The position numbers and the translations under genes are program-made. From Bacteroidota bacterium (GTDB lineage Bacteria > Bacteroidota > Bacteroidia > UKL13-3), in the NCBI GenBank assembly GCA_947460345.1, contig CANHGM010000002.1, forward strand, positions 49,504 to 113,503: DNA of 64,000 nt, given 5' to 3'. Below the pieces are notes generated by a model. It saw nothing but the letters and a program-made list of their open reading frames with translations, did no database searches and had not been told where the DNA came from. This document shows positions 1 through 8,989 of the stretch, piece by piece (the first letter of the stretch is position 1; each line of letters begins with the position of its first letter).

Positions 1-553
1 TTAAAACAAGATGCATTTTATTCGTTATTAAAACTGATTTGCTTTTAGCATAGTTTCCCCATAACATAAATACAATTGGCCTGTTTTGAAAAGCTATGTG
101 CTTAATCAAAGCATCCGTAAAAGTTTCCCAACCTATATTTCTATGAGATGCTGGTTCATTTGCTCTAACTGTTAAAATACTGTTTAACAATAAAACACCT
201 TGCTTGGCCCAAGGAGTTAAATTACCATTTGACATATTCATTTTAATATGTAATTCGTTTTCTATCTCTTTGTAAATATTGATTAAAGAAGGTGGTGGTT
301 TGATATGATCATTAACTGAAAAGCTTAATCCATTTGCTTGGGATGATCCATGATAAGGGTCTTGACCTAAGATAACCACTTTTACTTCACTTAATTCTGT
401 ATGGTTAAAGGCTTCAAAAATTTTGTTGTTAGTTGGATAGATCTCGTATTTTTTTTGCTCTTCAACTAATATTGATTTAAGGGCTGTGAAATATGATTTA
501 TGAAATTCGCTTTCAAATATATTGTTCCATGATTTATGTATATTTAGCATCAT
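1..553 (-). CDS. ung: Uracil-DNA glycosylase, family 1 (partial, 3' end outside window)
   Basis: Excises uracil from DNA in base excision repair. Translating the minus strand from the ATG at 553 gives 184 open codons that run off the window start. The family-1 catalytic motif GQDPYHG is at residues 63-69, with Asp65 as the general base, followed by a PPPSLINIYKE block and the NSILTVR block. The C-terminal HPSP loop should follow just beyond base 1. A second in-frame ATG at 550 is equally possible. A TAnnTTTG box (569-576, minus) lies 15 nt upstream. It is divergent from the PKD gene at 608. Truncation is only by the window edge. Confidence 0.93.
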   Translation of the reverse strand, partial: MMLNIHKSWNNIFESEFHKSYFTALKSILVEEQKKYEIYPTNNKIFEAFNHTELSEVKVVILGQDPYHGSSQANGLSFSVNDHIKPPPSLINIYKEIENELHIKMNMSNGNLTPWAKQGVLLLNSILTVRANEPASHRNIGWETFTDALIKHIAFQNRPIVFMLWGNYAKSKSVLITNKMHLVL

Positions 554-568
554 ATTTATAATTTACTC

Positions 569-576
569 CAAATATA
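569..576 (-). promoter_or_regulatory. Putative -7 promoter element for ung
   Basis: TATATTTG on the minus strand matches the Bacteroidota housekeeping -7 consensus TAnnTTTG. It sits 15 nt before the ung start, within a short TA-rich divergent intergenic region. Confidence 0.55.
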
Positions 577-590
577 TATATATATTCACT

Positions 591-598
591 TATTTTTG
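591..598 (+). promoter_or_regulatory. Putative -7 promoter element for the PKD/CHU_C gene
   Basis: TATTTTTG matches TAnnTTTG and lies 9 nt before the ATG at 608. It contains the alternative TTG codon at 596, which would therefore fall inside the promoter and is not the likely start. Confidence 0.55.
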
Positions 599-607
599 TA
601 TTTCATC

Positions 608-2392
608 ATGCATAGAAGATATATTTTTTGCTTACTTGTTTTGCTTTTTAGTATTAAACTAAATGCACAAGTAGTAGCTGATTTTACTTTTACAGATTCG
701 ATATGCGGCTCGTTAGATATAAAGTTTACTAATAAGTCTTCAAATGCAAGCACTTTTTTTTGGTTTTTTAGTCCTGGTACATCTAATTTAGTAAATCCAA
801 CTAAAACTTTTTTAGCATATGGCAATTACGATATAACATTAATAGCATTTGGTAATGCTTCTCAAACAGATACTATTACTAAAACAATTCATATTTTTCC
901 TTTACCAAATTCAAGTATAACAGGTACACTGGCCTCACTTTGTCCTGGAGATATTGGTTTTTTAAATGCGTTTTACAATTCACGATATTCATATTTTTGG
1001 AGTCCAGCATTATATTTATCAGATTCTACTAAGCATAATCCACAAACTTCAGCATTGATTACTACACGTTATTATTTATTAGTAAAAGATACAGTTTCAA
1101 ATTGTTCAGATACTTCATCATTTGAAATAAAAGTAAAATCATGTAAACCTCCCAAATCAAGTTTTAAAGTATTAAAACCTAATTGTGGTTCTTATATAGT
1201 AAAATTTGTAAATGAGTCTTCAAATTCATTTGGTAGTAAATGGTATTTTGATGATGGCACACAAATATTAATTGATCCTTCTGATACAGTTATTCATGCA
1301 TATTCCCAATCAGGCATATATAATGTTTCATTGGTTACTATAGATTCATTTGGTATATATACAGATAGTTTTACCTATACCTTAGCAATAGGGAATAATG
1401 TAGTTGCAACTTTAAATAACACAGATTCTAAAATATGTAGAGGCGATTCAATGATGTTAACTGGAAATGGAGGCACTAAACCACTAAAATGGTTTCCTAA
1501 TTTATGGATTGACGATTCTATTGGGTCAGTTGTTATTGTGAAACCAATGAAATCGACAAGGTATTTTCTTGTTGCTGAAGATAATGGTTGTTATGATACA
1601 GCAAGTGTATTTATAAGTGTTACTGAATACCCTTCTTTTACTATATATAGCGATTCTCCCTGTATTGGTTCTAAAGCAAGAGCTTGGATTCAGCCAAAGC
1701 CTAAATATGATACATGTTTGATATGGCATTGGGACGATCTTGATTCTTCGGTTGGAAATTATTCGACTCATATATATTCAGACTCAGGTTTATATAGTCT
1801 TCATTTAAAGTATTCAATAGATGGTTGTGATACTATAGCAAACACTCAAGTAAAAGTTTTTCCATTGCCAAAAGCTATTTTTGATCAAAATCCAACGGAT
1901 GTTTTTATAGCACAACCTTGGATTCAGTTTTATAATAGGTCGCAAAATGCATCAAGGTATCGGTGGGATTTTGGAGATGGGGTTTATTTGTATGATACAA
2001 GCACTACGCATATGTATTTAGACACAGGAACTTTTACAGTTCAACTTGTTGCTTTTAATCAATATGGTTGTTCGGATACAGCAAATAATAGATTTACCAT
2101 TCGACCTGAGTTGACTGTGTATATTCCCGATGCATTTACACCAAATAATATTGGACCTCTTGAAAATGAAAAATTCAGGATTTATTTAAACCAAACTTTG
2201 CCTGAGTTTGAATTTACAATATATAATAAATGGGGAGAAAGAGTTTTTGAGACCAATGATCAGAATTTTGAATGGGACGGAACATTTAAAGGTAAACCTT
2301 GCTTAACCAATTCTTATTTTTGGATAATGAAATATAGGGTTTCTCAAGAAAAAGTTAGCAATGAAAAAGGGATATTATATTTATTTAAATAA
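608..2392 (+). CDS. PKD-repeat secreted protein with gliding-type (CHU_C) T9SS sorting domain
   Basis: Secreted or surface protein of 594 residues. It has an N-terminal signal peptide (hydrophobic core about residues 6-18, ending LNAQ), then PKD-like Ig folds with the YDITLIAFG and YNVSLVTID type strand motifs. The last one (about 440-505) has the classic WDFGDG motif. The C-terminus from about 507 (YIPDAFTPNN, FTIYNKWGERVFE, WDGTFKGKP) is the CHU_C/type B sorting domain that directs export through the type IX system and attachment outside the outer membrane. ATG 608 is preferred over TTG 596 because the -7 box overlaps the latter. No enzymatic domain is visible; a structural or adhesive role is inferred. 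Confidence 0.88.
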   Translation: MHRRYIFCLLVLLFSIKLNAQVVADFTFTDSICGSLDIKFTNKSSNASTFFWFFSPGTSNLVNPTKTFLAYGNYDITLIAFGNASQTDTITKTIHIFPLPNSSITGTLASLCPGDIGFLNAFYNSRYSYFWSPALYLSDSTKHNPQTSALITTRYYLLVKDTVSNCSDTSSFEIKVKSCKPPKSSFKVLKPNCGSYIVKFVNESSNSFGSKWYFDDGTQILIDPSDTVIHAYSQSGIYNVSLVTIDSFGIYTDSFTYTLAIGNNVVATLNNTDSKICRGDSMMLTGNGGTKPLKWFPNLWIDDSIGSVVIVKPMKSTRYFLVAEDNGCYDTASVFISVTEYPSFTIYSDSPCIGSKARAWIQPKPKYDTCLIWHWDDLDSSVGNYSTHIYSDSGLYSLHLKYSIDGCDTIANTQVKVFPLPKAIFDQNPTDVFIAQPWIQFYNRSQNASRYRWDFGDGVYLYDTSTTHMYLDTGTFTVQLVAFNQYGCSDTANNRFTIRPELTVYIPDAFTPNNIGPLENEKFRIYLNQTLPEFEFTIYNKWGERVFETNDQNFEWDGTFKGKPCLTNSYFWIMKYRVSQEKVSNEKGILYLFK

Positions 2393-2890
2393 TTATCCAG
2401 CTTTTATAACAACTAGTTTTTTTATTAAATATGAATTGTTAGATTCAACCACCATGAAAAAAACACCGGTCTTAAAACTACTAGACTCTTCAATTACAAA
2501 TGTTTCAGTATTAAAAGGTGTTTGAATGGTTCTTCTATATATAATAGCACCATATACATCTACTATATACATATAGGCTAAATTGTAATCGGGTTTCTTA
2601 AATTGAATAAAAAAATTGATTTTATCTGAAGTACCTGACGCTAATTGATTGGGGAAAAAAGAAAAGTCAAAAAAGGAACATACCCCATCAGTAAAACTAC
2701 CATATTTTAGACCAAATTCATTAACCGCAATGCAATCGTTGAAATATGTAATTCCACAACCACAAACTGGATGGTAATATTTTCTATCGCAACCTTGGTA
2801 ATAAGGTTTAATTTGAGTAGAATCAACGCATTGTGCAGTCAAACAATTGAAGATTAATAATAACGAAATTGTAAATAAAAATCTGTTCAT
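2393..2890 (-). CDS. Small secreted protein with Kazal-like domain and T9SS-type tail
   Basis: A 165-residue protein. The signal peptide (about 1-19, ending LTAQ) is followed by a Cys-rich segment with HPVCGCG, TYFNDC and TDGVC, matching the bacterial Kazal-like pattern PVCG-x-G-x-TY-x-N-x-C. The last 80 residues resemble a type A sorting domain (FFPNQ, a VDVYGAIIYRR strand, TGVFFMVVE and a basic end). The ATG at 2890 is used because a TAACTTTG -7 box at 2900-2907 overlaps the longer TTG-started form. Its stop abuts the stop of the convergent PKD gene. Kazal domains in eukaryotes inhibit serine proteases; whether this one does is unknown. Confidence 0.75.
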   Translation of the reverse strand: MNRFLFTISLLLIFNCLTAQCVDSTQIKPYYQGCDRKYYHPVCGCGITYFNDCIAVNEFGLKYGSFTDGVCSFFDFSFFPNQLASGTSDKINFFIQFKKPDYNLAYMYIVDVYGAIIYRRTIQTPFNTETFVIEESSSFKTGVFFMVVESNNSYLIKKLVVIKAG

Positions 2891-2899
2891 GTATAGTAG

Positions 2900-2907
2900 C
2901 AAAGTTA
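2900..2907 (-). promoter_or_regulatory. Putative -7 promoter element for the Kazal-like gene
   Basis: TAACTTTG on the minus strand fits TAnnTTTG, 9 nt upstream of the ATG at 2890. The divergent box for lpxK begins 4 bp away, so two promoters are packed into about 20 bp. Confidence 0.5.
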
Positions 2908-2911
2908 TACA

Positions 2912-2919
2912 TATATTTG
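2912..2919 (+). promoter_or_regulatory. Putative -7 promoter element for lpxK
   Basis: TATATTTG matches the consensus exactly. It overlaps the first possible TTG start (2917) and ends 6 nt before the TTG at 2926, which argues for the later start and a leaderless or nearly leaderless mRNA. Confidence 0.55.
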
Positions 2920-2925
2920 CTTAAA

Positions 2926-3975
2926 TTGAAAACAATTAGAATAATAGTACTCTACCCTTTCTCTTTAGTATATGCTTTAATTATGCTTATACGGAATAAA
3001 CTATTTGATACAAATGGAATAAGGTCTTATCAATTTGATATAAAGACAATAAACATAGGGAACCTATCAGTGGGTGGCACAGGAAAATCGCCTCATACTT
3101 TATGGTTGTCAAATCAGTTTCGTGATGTAAACATGGCTGTTTTAAGTAGAGGATATAAAAGAAAAAGTAAAGAATTTAGAGAAGTACATATACATTCAGA
3201 TGTAACAGATGTGGGAGATGAGCCATTGATGATGAAAAAATACAACCCAAGTTTGCCCATATTTGTTGAAGCAGATAGGGTAGTAGGGGTTACAAATATT
3301 ATTGCAGAATTGCCAGAAACACAATTAATTTTATTAGATGATTGTTTTCAGCATAGATATATAAAGCCTAGTTTTAATATACTACTCACCACATTTGAAA
3401 ATCCTTTTTATGAAGATTTTGTATTGCCATCAGGAAATTTAAGAGAGCCTAGAATTGGAGCAGCAAGAGCACAAGCAATTATAGTGACTAAATGTAGCAA
3501 ACAAATGACTCAACAACAAAAATTAGTATGTATAAGCAAAATTAAAAAATACACGCATGCACCTGTTTTCTTTTCATACTTTAAATATATAACTCCAAAA
3601 CATATTAAATCTTACGAAGATCTAAAGCCTAACGCAAAAATCATTGTTTTAACAGGTTTAGCTAATAACAGTGACTTAGTAAAGCATCTATCCACTCACT
3701 TTGACGTAGTTGAAATTATAAGCTATCCTGACCACCACCAATATAATAAATTCAATATAGAAAGGTTATTAAAGAAAGTTCAGGCTTTAGGAAATACTAA
3801 TGTCTCCGTTATTACCACTGAAAAAGATTTTGTAAAACTTGTTAACGATAAGGACATGTTGAAATTAATGGATCAACTTCCACTATATATTCAGAAAGTT
3901 GAAGTCGATTTTTTTGATACAGATGGGCCTAAATTGTTAGAATTGATATGTAAAGATTATAAATTAAATTTGTAG
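2926..3975 (+). CDS. lpxK: Tetraacyldisaccharide 4'-kinase
   Basis: Inner-membrane kinase that phosphorylates the 4' position of the lipid A disaccharide precursor. The N-terminal hydrophobic helix (LYPFSLVYALIML) anchors it. The P-loop GGTGKSP lies near residue 50, after the NIGNLSVGG strand typical of LpxK. LSRGYKR, GDEPLMM, LLDDCFQHR and LPSGNLREP motifs follow in family order. The length of 349 residues is normal. There is no ATG near the 5' end; TTG 2926 is chosen because the upstream TTG 2917 lies inside a -7 box. It is followed after 4 bp by a glucosaminidase gene, a probable envelope operon. Confidence 0.92.
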   Translation: MKTIRIIVLYPFSLVYALIMLIRNKLFDTNGIRSYQFDIKTINIGNLSVGGTGKSPHTLWLSNQFRDVNMAVLSRGYKRKSKEFREVHIHSDVTDVGDEPLMMKKYNPSLPIFVEADRVVGVTNIIAELPETQLILLDDCFQHRYIKPSFNILLTTFENPFYEDFVLPSGNLREPRIGAARAQAIIVTKCSKQMTQQQKLVCISKIKKYTHAPVFFSYFKYITPKHIKSYEDLKPNAKIIVLTGLANNSDLVKHLSTHFDVVEIISYPDHHQYNKFNIERLLKKVQALGNTNVSVITTEKDFVKLVNDKDMLKLMDQLPLYIQKVEVDFFDTDGPKLLELICKDYKLNL

Positions 3976-3979
3976 AATT

Positions 3980-4516
3980 ATGGCTTTATATAAAAATAGA
4001 TATAGAATTTCAATTGTAGGGTTTTCTCTTCTTGTGTTAACCAATATATATTTTTTAATCAGATTGAATAATGTTGAAACCCATAACGACATAATTTTAA
4101 AACAAAACGATTCGTTAAGAAAATATATTGGAGATATTTACAGACATCCAGAAATACTTTGTGACAGTTCATTAACCAAAGATAATGTTTTAAATTATAT
4201 TAAATTAAAAGGCATAAAATGGCCCAATGTGGTATGGGCACAGTCTATGGTAGAAACGGGATATTTATCTTGTGACAAATGTTGTTTTTCTTATAACAAT
4301 TTGTTTGGATTTATGCTTAATGGAAAGTGCATGAAATTTAATACTTGGCAAGAAAGTATTGATTATTATTATCGTTGGCAAAATAAACTTTATAAAAATA
4401 AGAATGAAGATTACTTTAAGTTTTTGAAAAGAATAGGCTATGCAACATTTAAAGAATATAATATTCATATTGCTCAGATTTTGATAGATAATAAAATGAC
4501 ATACGTTATAAATTAA
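3980..4516 (+). CDS. Membrane-anchored glucosaminidase-domain protein
   Basis: Likely peptidoglycan hydrolase of the glucosaminidase (GH73-like) family. A single N-terminal transmembrane segment (about residues 10-27) places the domain in the periplasm. The motifs VWAQSMVETGYLSC, YNNLFGF and a WQESIDYYYRWQNKL stretch are those of the glucosaminidase fold, with the Glu of VETG as candidate catalytic acid. The domain is compact (178 residues in total) and has no LysM or SH3 domain. It starts 4 bp after lpxK and is probably co-transcribed. Confidence 0.8.
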   Translation: MALYKNRYRISIVGFSLLVLTNIYFLIRLNNVETHNDIILKQNDSLRKYIGDIYRHPEILCDSSLTKDNVLNYIKLKGIKWPNVVWAQSMVETGYLSCDKCCFSYNNLFGFMLNGKCMKFNTWQESIDYYYRWQNKLYKNKNEDYFKFLKRIGYATFKEYNIHIAQILIDNKMTYVIN

Positions 4517-4552
4517 ACCATTTAAAGCTATTATATATATTCTTTTTAGCTA

Positions 4553-4560
4553 TATTTTTG
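4553..4560 (+). promoter_or_regulatory. Putative -7 promoter element for rocD-aroA
   Basis: TATTTTTG fits TAnnTTTG and ends only 4 nt before the rocD ATG at 4565. Transcription would start at or within a few bases of the start codon. Confidence 0.55.
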
Positions 4561-4564
4561 CAGT

Positions 4565-5800
4565 ATGATTATAGAGTCAGGTATTAATAAATCAGAATAT
4601 TATATTGAGTTAGAAAACCGATATGGGGCTAAAAATTATAAACCTTTACCCGTAGTAATAGAAAGAGGTGAAGGCGTTTTTTTATGGGATGTTGAAGGAA
4701 AAAAGTATTTCGATTTTTTATCAGCTTATTCTGCTGTTAACCAAGGGCACTGTCATCCTAGAATTTTAAAGACTTTGTTAGAACAAAGTAGTAAACTAAC
4801 TTTAACATCTAGAGCATTTCATAACAACATACTTGGTGAGTATGAAAAGTATATATGTGAGTATTTTGGTTATGAAAGAGTTTTGCCAATGAATTCAGGA
4901 GTTGAAGCAGGAGAAACAGCTATAAAATTAGCTAGAAAGTGGGGATATGAAGTAAAAAGAATACCTGAAAATCAAGCTAAAATAATTTTTGTTGAAGGAA
5001 ATTTTTGGGGAAGGACAATTGCAGCCATTTCTTCAAGTTCAGATCCTTCAAGCTATACAGGATTTGGTCCGCTTCTTTCAGGATATATTAAAATACCATA
5101 TAACAATTTGGAAGCTTTAGCTCAAGCTGTTGCTGATAAAAATGTTGCAGCATTTATGGTAGAACCTATTCAAGGTGAAGCTGGTGTTGTAATGCCTGAT
5201 GAGGGATATTTGAAAAAAGCTTTTGAAATTTGTAATAATGCTGGAGTTTTGTTTATAGCAGATGAAATACAAACTGGTTTAGCAAGAACAGGTAAGATGC
5301 TTGCATGTGATTGGGAGGATGTAAAGCCAGATATTTTAATATTAGGTAAAGCATTGTCAGGTGGTTTTTTACCTATAAGTGCAGTATTGGCAAGCAATGA
5401 AGTAATGCTAACTATAAAACCCGGAGAACATGGAAGTACATATGGTGGTAACCCACTGGCTTGTGCTGTAGCAATGGAAGCTTTGCAAGTTATCAAAGAT
5501 GAAAACTTAGCTGAAAATGCTGAAAAAATGGGAAAGATATTGAGAGAAAAATTAAGAAAAATAAATTCTCCATTGATTAAAGAAGTTAGAGGTAAAGGTC
5601 TTTTAAATGCTATAGTTATACATCCTTTTGGAGACAATAAAACGGCATATGATGTGTGCTTAGAATTAATGAAGAATGGGTTACTTTGTAAACAAACACA
5701 TGGTGATATTATAAGATTTGCATGCCCTTTGGTAATTACAGAAGAACAAATAAATATATGTGCTGACATTATAGAAAATGTAATTGTTTCTTTAAAATAA
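4565..5800 (+). CDS. rocD: Ornithine--oxo-acid transaminase
   Basis: PLP-dependent class III aminotransferase converting ornithine and 2-oxoglutarate to glutamate semialdehyde and glutamate. The 411-residue length is normal. The Asp of [14 protein letters not shown] (Asp233) contacts the PLP ring nitrogen, and Lys262 in ILGKALSGG is the Schiff-base lysine. [16 protein letters not shown] and [11 protein letters not shown] are typical of ornithine aminotransferase rather than acetylornithine aminotransferase. aroA follows after 4 bp, so the two are probably one transcript, although their pathways are unrelated. The product is cytoplasmic. Confidence 0.95.
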   Translation: MIIESGINKSEYYIELENRYGAKNYKPLPVVIERGEGVFLWDVEGKKYFDFLSAYSAVNQGHCHPRILKTLLEQSSKLTLTSRAFHNNILGEYEKYICEYFGYERVLPMNSGVEAGETAIKLARKWGYEVKRIPENQAKIIFVEGNFWGRTIAAISSSSDPSSYTGFGPLLSGYIKIPYNNLEALAQAVADKNVAAFMVEPIQGEAGVVMPDEGYLKKAFEICNNAGVLFIADEIQTGLARTGKMLACDWEDVKPDILILGKALSGGFLPISAVLASNEVMLTIKPGEHGSTYGGNPLACAVAMEALQVIKDENLAENAEKMGKILREKLRKINSPLIKEVRGKGLLNAIVIHPFGDNKTAYDVCLELMKNGLLCKQTHGDIIRFACPLVITEEQINICADIIENVIVSLK

Positions 5801-5804
5801 TACT

Positions 5805-7064
5805 TTGATAGAAAGTTTTGACTTATTAAATACTGGTATAAAATCAACAATAAATATTGATTTACCTGCTTCTAAAAGTATTAGTAATAGGTTATTAGTA
5901 CTTGATTTTTTATATGAAAGTAATATTGAACTTAAAAACTTGTCAGAAGCAAATGACACAAAAGTTTTAATTTCAGCTATAAATTCAATTAAAAACAAAG
6001 AAGAAAACATATATGTAGCAGATTGTGGTACAGCAATGCGTTTTTTGATTTCTGTTTTAGCAATCACCCCAGGTCAGTGGTATATTTATGGCACAGAAGA
6101 TATGCATAAAAGAAGTGTAAGACCTTTAGTAGAAGCATTAATTCATTTAGGAGCAGATATATGCTATTCGAACGAGGAAGGATACCCTCCTTTGAAAATT
6201 ACTGGAAATCAAATAAAAGGAGGTGAAGTGCATATTGATGGCAGTATTAGTAGTCAATTTGTGTCCTCATTGATGATGATTGCAGGCATTTTACCTCAAG
6301 GTATAAATATATATATTGAAAATAAATCTGTTTCATTGCCATATATATATATGACAAGTAAACTGATGAGTTGTTATATTCAATCAAATAACAAGCTGCA
6401 AATTTTAAATTTTGATTTAAAGAAAATTGCTCATGAAAAAATTAATAAGATTCAACGGTATAAAGTAGAAGCAGATTGGAGTTCAGCATCATATTGGTAT
6501 GCATTGGTTGCTTGCGGAATTGGAGAAGTCAATCTGTTAAATTTAAGTTTAAATTCTATTCAGGGTGATTCAATATGTGCAGAGATTTTTAAGTCATTTG
6601 GTGTTGTTACTGAAGAGTTGAATGATGGTTTAAGGATATATAAAAATATGGATGCAAAATTGAATGTTGAATTTGATTTTAGTCAGTGCCCTGACTTAGT
6701 TCAAACGGTAGCAGTTACCTGTGCAATTCTTCGAGTTCGAGCAAAATTAAACGGCATAGGTAATTTAGTGCATAAAGAAACAAATCGGATAATTTCTTTG
6801 AGCACTGAGCTTAATAAAATGTATCCAAATTCAATAAAAGCAGTTGGAAATGATAGTATTTTTATAGACACAACTAGTATGTTAAATCCAATGCATAAAA
6901 TTTCTATTGAAACATATAAAGACCACAGAATGGCTATGGCGTTTTCTGTATTTTCTGTTATATTTCCAATTAAAATTAACGAACCCAATGTTGTTAAAAA
7001 ATCATACCCTGATTGGTGGGAACATATATCAAAAGCGGGGATTCAAATAACACAAAATTATTGA
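5805..7064 (+). CDS. aroA: 3-phosphoshikimate 1-carboxyvinyltransferase (EPSP synthase)
   Basis: Sixth step of the shikimate pathway, transferring enolpyruvate from PEP to shikimate-3-phosphate. Motifs in order: LPASKSISNRLLVL near the N-terminus, DCGTAMRFL, HKRSVRPLVEAL, SISSQFVSSL, VEADWSSASYWYA, KETNRI and YKDHRMAMAF. The length (419) is normal. Translation must begin at a TTG (5805), as no ATG is near. It follows rocD by 4 bp and overlaps the convergent murQ stop by 7 bp. The DCGTAMR variant replaces the NAGTAMR of enterobacteria and is usual in this phylum. Confidence 0.95.
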   Translation: MIESFDLLNTGIKSTINIDLPASKSISNRLLVLDFLYESNIELKNLSEANDTKVLISAINSIKNKEENIYVADCGTAMRFLISVLAITPGQWYIYGTEDMHKRSVRPLVEALIHLGADICYSNEEGYPPLKITGNQIKGGEVHIDGSISSQFVSSLMMIAGILPQGINIYIENKSVSLPYIYMTSKLMSCYIQSNNKLQILNFDLKKIAHEKINKIQRYKVEADWSSASYWYALVACGIGEVNLLNLSLNSIQGDSICAEIFKSFGVVTEELNDGLRIYKNMDAKLNVEFDFSQCPDLVQTVAVTCAILRVRAKLNGIGNLVHKETNRIISLSTELNKMYPNSIKAVGNDSIFIDTTSMLNPMHKISIETYKDHRMAMAFSVFSVIFPIKINEPNVVKKSYPDWWEHISKAGIQITQNY

Positions 7065-7864
7065 ATAAGATTATCTAACGACTTTCTCACATTGCCATGC
7101 TTTTCAAGTAACAATTTAGCTTCTTCATAATTTAAATGGCTTTGTTCCATAATCATTTTAATACCTCTATCAATTAATTTATTATTGCTTGGAGTCATGT
7201 CAACCATTTTGTTGTCTTTAACTTTTCCAAGTCTTATCATGGTGGCTGTGCTTATCATGTTTAACACCAGTTTTTGAGCAGTGCCCGATTTCATTCTGGT
7301 GCTTCCAGTCACAAACTCAGGACCTACAATTATTTCAATTGGGAACTCTGATGCCTGAGCAAGTTTGCTGTCTTTGTTGCAAGTAATGCAACCAGTTATA
7401 AGTCCCATTTTTCTTGCTTTTTTAATAGCCGAAATAACATATGGTGTGCTGCCACTGGCTGCAATACCAATTACCACATCATTTGAATTTATTTGGTAAC
7501 TTTCTAAATCTTTCCAACCTTGTTCTATATCATCTTCTGCAAACTCTACTGCTTTTCTAATTGCTTTATCACCACCAGCTATAATTCCAATAACTAAACC
7601 ATGAGGCACCCCAAAAGTTGGCGGACATTCAGAAGCATCAACAATTCCGAGTCTTCCGCTTGTGCCTGCACCAATATAAAAAAGACGCCCACCAGATGTT
7701 AGTTTTAAAACCACTTGGTTAACAAGAGCTTCAATTTGTGGTATTGACTTTTCAACAGCTAATGGAACAGATTTATCTTCCTTGTTTATATTTGTTAATA
7801 GCTCAATCACAGACATTTTTTCAAGGTGTCTGTATATAGAGTTAGTTTCAGTAGTTCTGTCCAT
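7058..7864 (-). CDS. murQ: N-acetylmuramic acid 6-phosphate etherase
   Basis: Cleaves the lactyl ether of MurNAc-6-phosphate to give GlcNAc-6-phosphate and D-lactate in cell-wall recycling. It is a SIS-domain protein of 268 residues; GAGTSGRLGIVDASECPPTFG-like sequence around residues 60-80 and the GSTRMKSGTAQK block are diagnostic. No MurNAc kinase or transporter gene is adjacent, so the pathway must be scattered. A TACTTTTG box lies 21 nt upstream. The 3' end overlaps aroA on the opposite strand. Confidence 0.95.
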   Translation of the reverse strand: MDRTTETNSIYRHLEKMSVIELLTNINKEDKSVPLAVEKSIPQIEALVNQVVLKLTSGGRLFYIGAGTSGRLGIVDASECPPTFGVPHGLVIGIIAGGDKAIRKAVEFAEDDIEQGWKDLESYQINSNDVVIGIAASGSTPYVISAIKKARKMGLITGCITCNKDSKLAQASEFPIEIIVGPEFVTGSTRMKSGTAQKLVLNMISTATMIRLGKVKDNKMVDMTPSNNKLIDRGIKMIMEQSHLNYEEAKLLLEKHGNVRKSLDNLIQ

Positions 7865-7885
7865 TTATTTATGAATGATTATTTG

Positions 7886-7893
7886 CAAAAGTA
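7886..7893 (-). promoter_or_regulatory. Putative -7 promoter element for murQ
   Basis: TACTTTTG on the minus strand matches TAnnTTTG, 21 nt upstream of the murQ ATG. Confidence 0.55.
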
Positions 7894-7930
7894 ATAATAT
7901 ATGCTTGTAGTATGGATGAAAATAGAGCAT

Positions 7931-7967
7931 AAAAAAACAGGTATGTTGCGTTACATACCTGTTTTTA
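7931..7967 (-). terminator. Rho-independent terminator of the LamG gene
   Basis: Arms ACAGGTATGT and ACATACCTGT (10 bp, perfect) enclose a 6-nt loop and are flanked by A and T runs. It lies 16 bp past the stop of the minus-strand LamG gene and before murQ on the same strand, so it separates their transcripts. Confidence 0.85.
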
Positions 7968-7982
7968 AATAAAAAGTTAAAA

Positions 7983-8972
7983 TTATTGTTTAACAAATTT
8001 TTCAACAAAAGTTTCGCCTTTGTTGTTTGTAAAACTTAAGAAATATAATCCACTTGAAAGATTTCCAATTTCAACAGCAGATTGGTTTAATATATTTATA
8101 TTTTGAATCAATTTGCCTTCAGATGAAAGAATAGATAAAGAATAAGATTGTTCATTCGGAACATTTATATATAACTTTTCTGAAACAGGGTTTGGATAAA
8201 AACTAATTTTACTGTTAGAAGTTACTTGTTTGAACTCACCAAGGTTAAAGCTGTAAAGTGATGAAATTTCATTATCTGTTAGTGCTCTGTTGTATAATCT
8301 TAAATCGTCCATCCAACCTTTGAAATATGAGTTGAGTGAAGTTGGATATCCAGTAACACCAACACTAATATTTCTTGAACTTGTAAAGCCAGTTAGTGAG
8401 CCAGAATTTGAATGCTTTTTGTCAAGAACACCATTGATGAAAAACTTTAATTCTTTTGTTGAATTAGAAAAAGTAACAGCAATATGGCACCAAGAATCGG
8501 CAGTATATGTCCCTGTGCTATAATTATAGATTGATGCAGTATTGGTAACAGGTTCAGCACTTATGAACCCTAATGACTGCAGCCCTTGCTCAAACCAAAA
8601 AGTATAATTACCATTAATTTTATTGTCAGGACCAACAGTTAAAGTTCGAGCATTACTTTTTTGAATACCTTCAGATTTTACCCATGCTGATATGGTAATT
8701 TCATTTGGTGAAAAACCAGTATCAGCAACTCCATAGCAATAGGCAGAGCTGCCATTAAAATATAATGATGAAGAAGACCTGCCGTCTTTATCATTAGCAA
8801 AAGCAGTATTTACAGATGTTAAGTTTCTATTATTACCTGATAAATCACTGGTGTTACCATTAAAAGGATACCATGCAATCATCCCTTGATTAATAGATTG
8901 AGCAAAAATTAATGAAGATGTAAATAAAATTGCTAATAGAGTTAAAATTGATTTAAAGTTGATTTTTTTCAT
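7983..8972 (-). CDS. LamG-like jellyroll secreted protein, T9SS type A cargo
   Basis: A 329-residue secreted protein. The signal peptide ends LIFAQ at about residue 25. A concanavalin A-like LamG domain (about 33-240) has AWYPFNGNTSD, ISAWVKSEG, WCHIAVTFS, LKFFINGV and GWMDDLRLYNRAL, the usual strand pattern of the LamG/laminin G family. The C-terminal 80 residues (SFYPNPVSEKLYI, SGLYFLSFTN, EKFVKQ) form a Por_Secre_tail type A sorting domain. Glycan binding is inferred from the fold, and the ligand is unknown. It is monocistronic, with promoter boxes upstream and its own terminator. Confidence 0.88.
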   Translation of the reverse strand: MKKINFKSILTLLAILFTSSLIFAQSINQGMIAWYPFNGNTSDLSGNNRNLTSVNTAFANDKDGRSSSSLYFNGSSAYCYGVADTGFSPNEITISAWVKSEGIQKSNARTLTVGPDNKINGNYTFWFEQGLQSLGFISAEPVTNTASIYNYSTGTYTADSWCHIAVTFSNSTKELKFFINGVLDKKHSNSGSLTGFTSSRNISVGVTGYPTSLNSYFKGWMDDLRLYNRALTDNEISSLYSFNLGEFKQVTSNSKISFYPNPVSEKLYINVPNEQSYSLSILSSEGKLIQNINILNQSAVEIGNLSSGLYFLSFTNNKGETFVEKFVKQ

Positions 8973-8989
8973 ATTTTTTTATTTGGTTT

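Noticed and set aside
596..607. TTG 596 as start of the PKD protein (and similar early starts at 2917, 9084, 16095, 37303)
   Set aside because: Each lies inside or upstream of a -7 promoter box, and the later start gives the better signal peptide or the family-typical N-terminus.
5170..5850. 226-codon antisense frame over rocD
   Set aside because: rocD is an intact conserved enzyme with all catalytic residues; the antisense frame has no recognisable domain and arises from codon bias.
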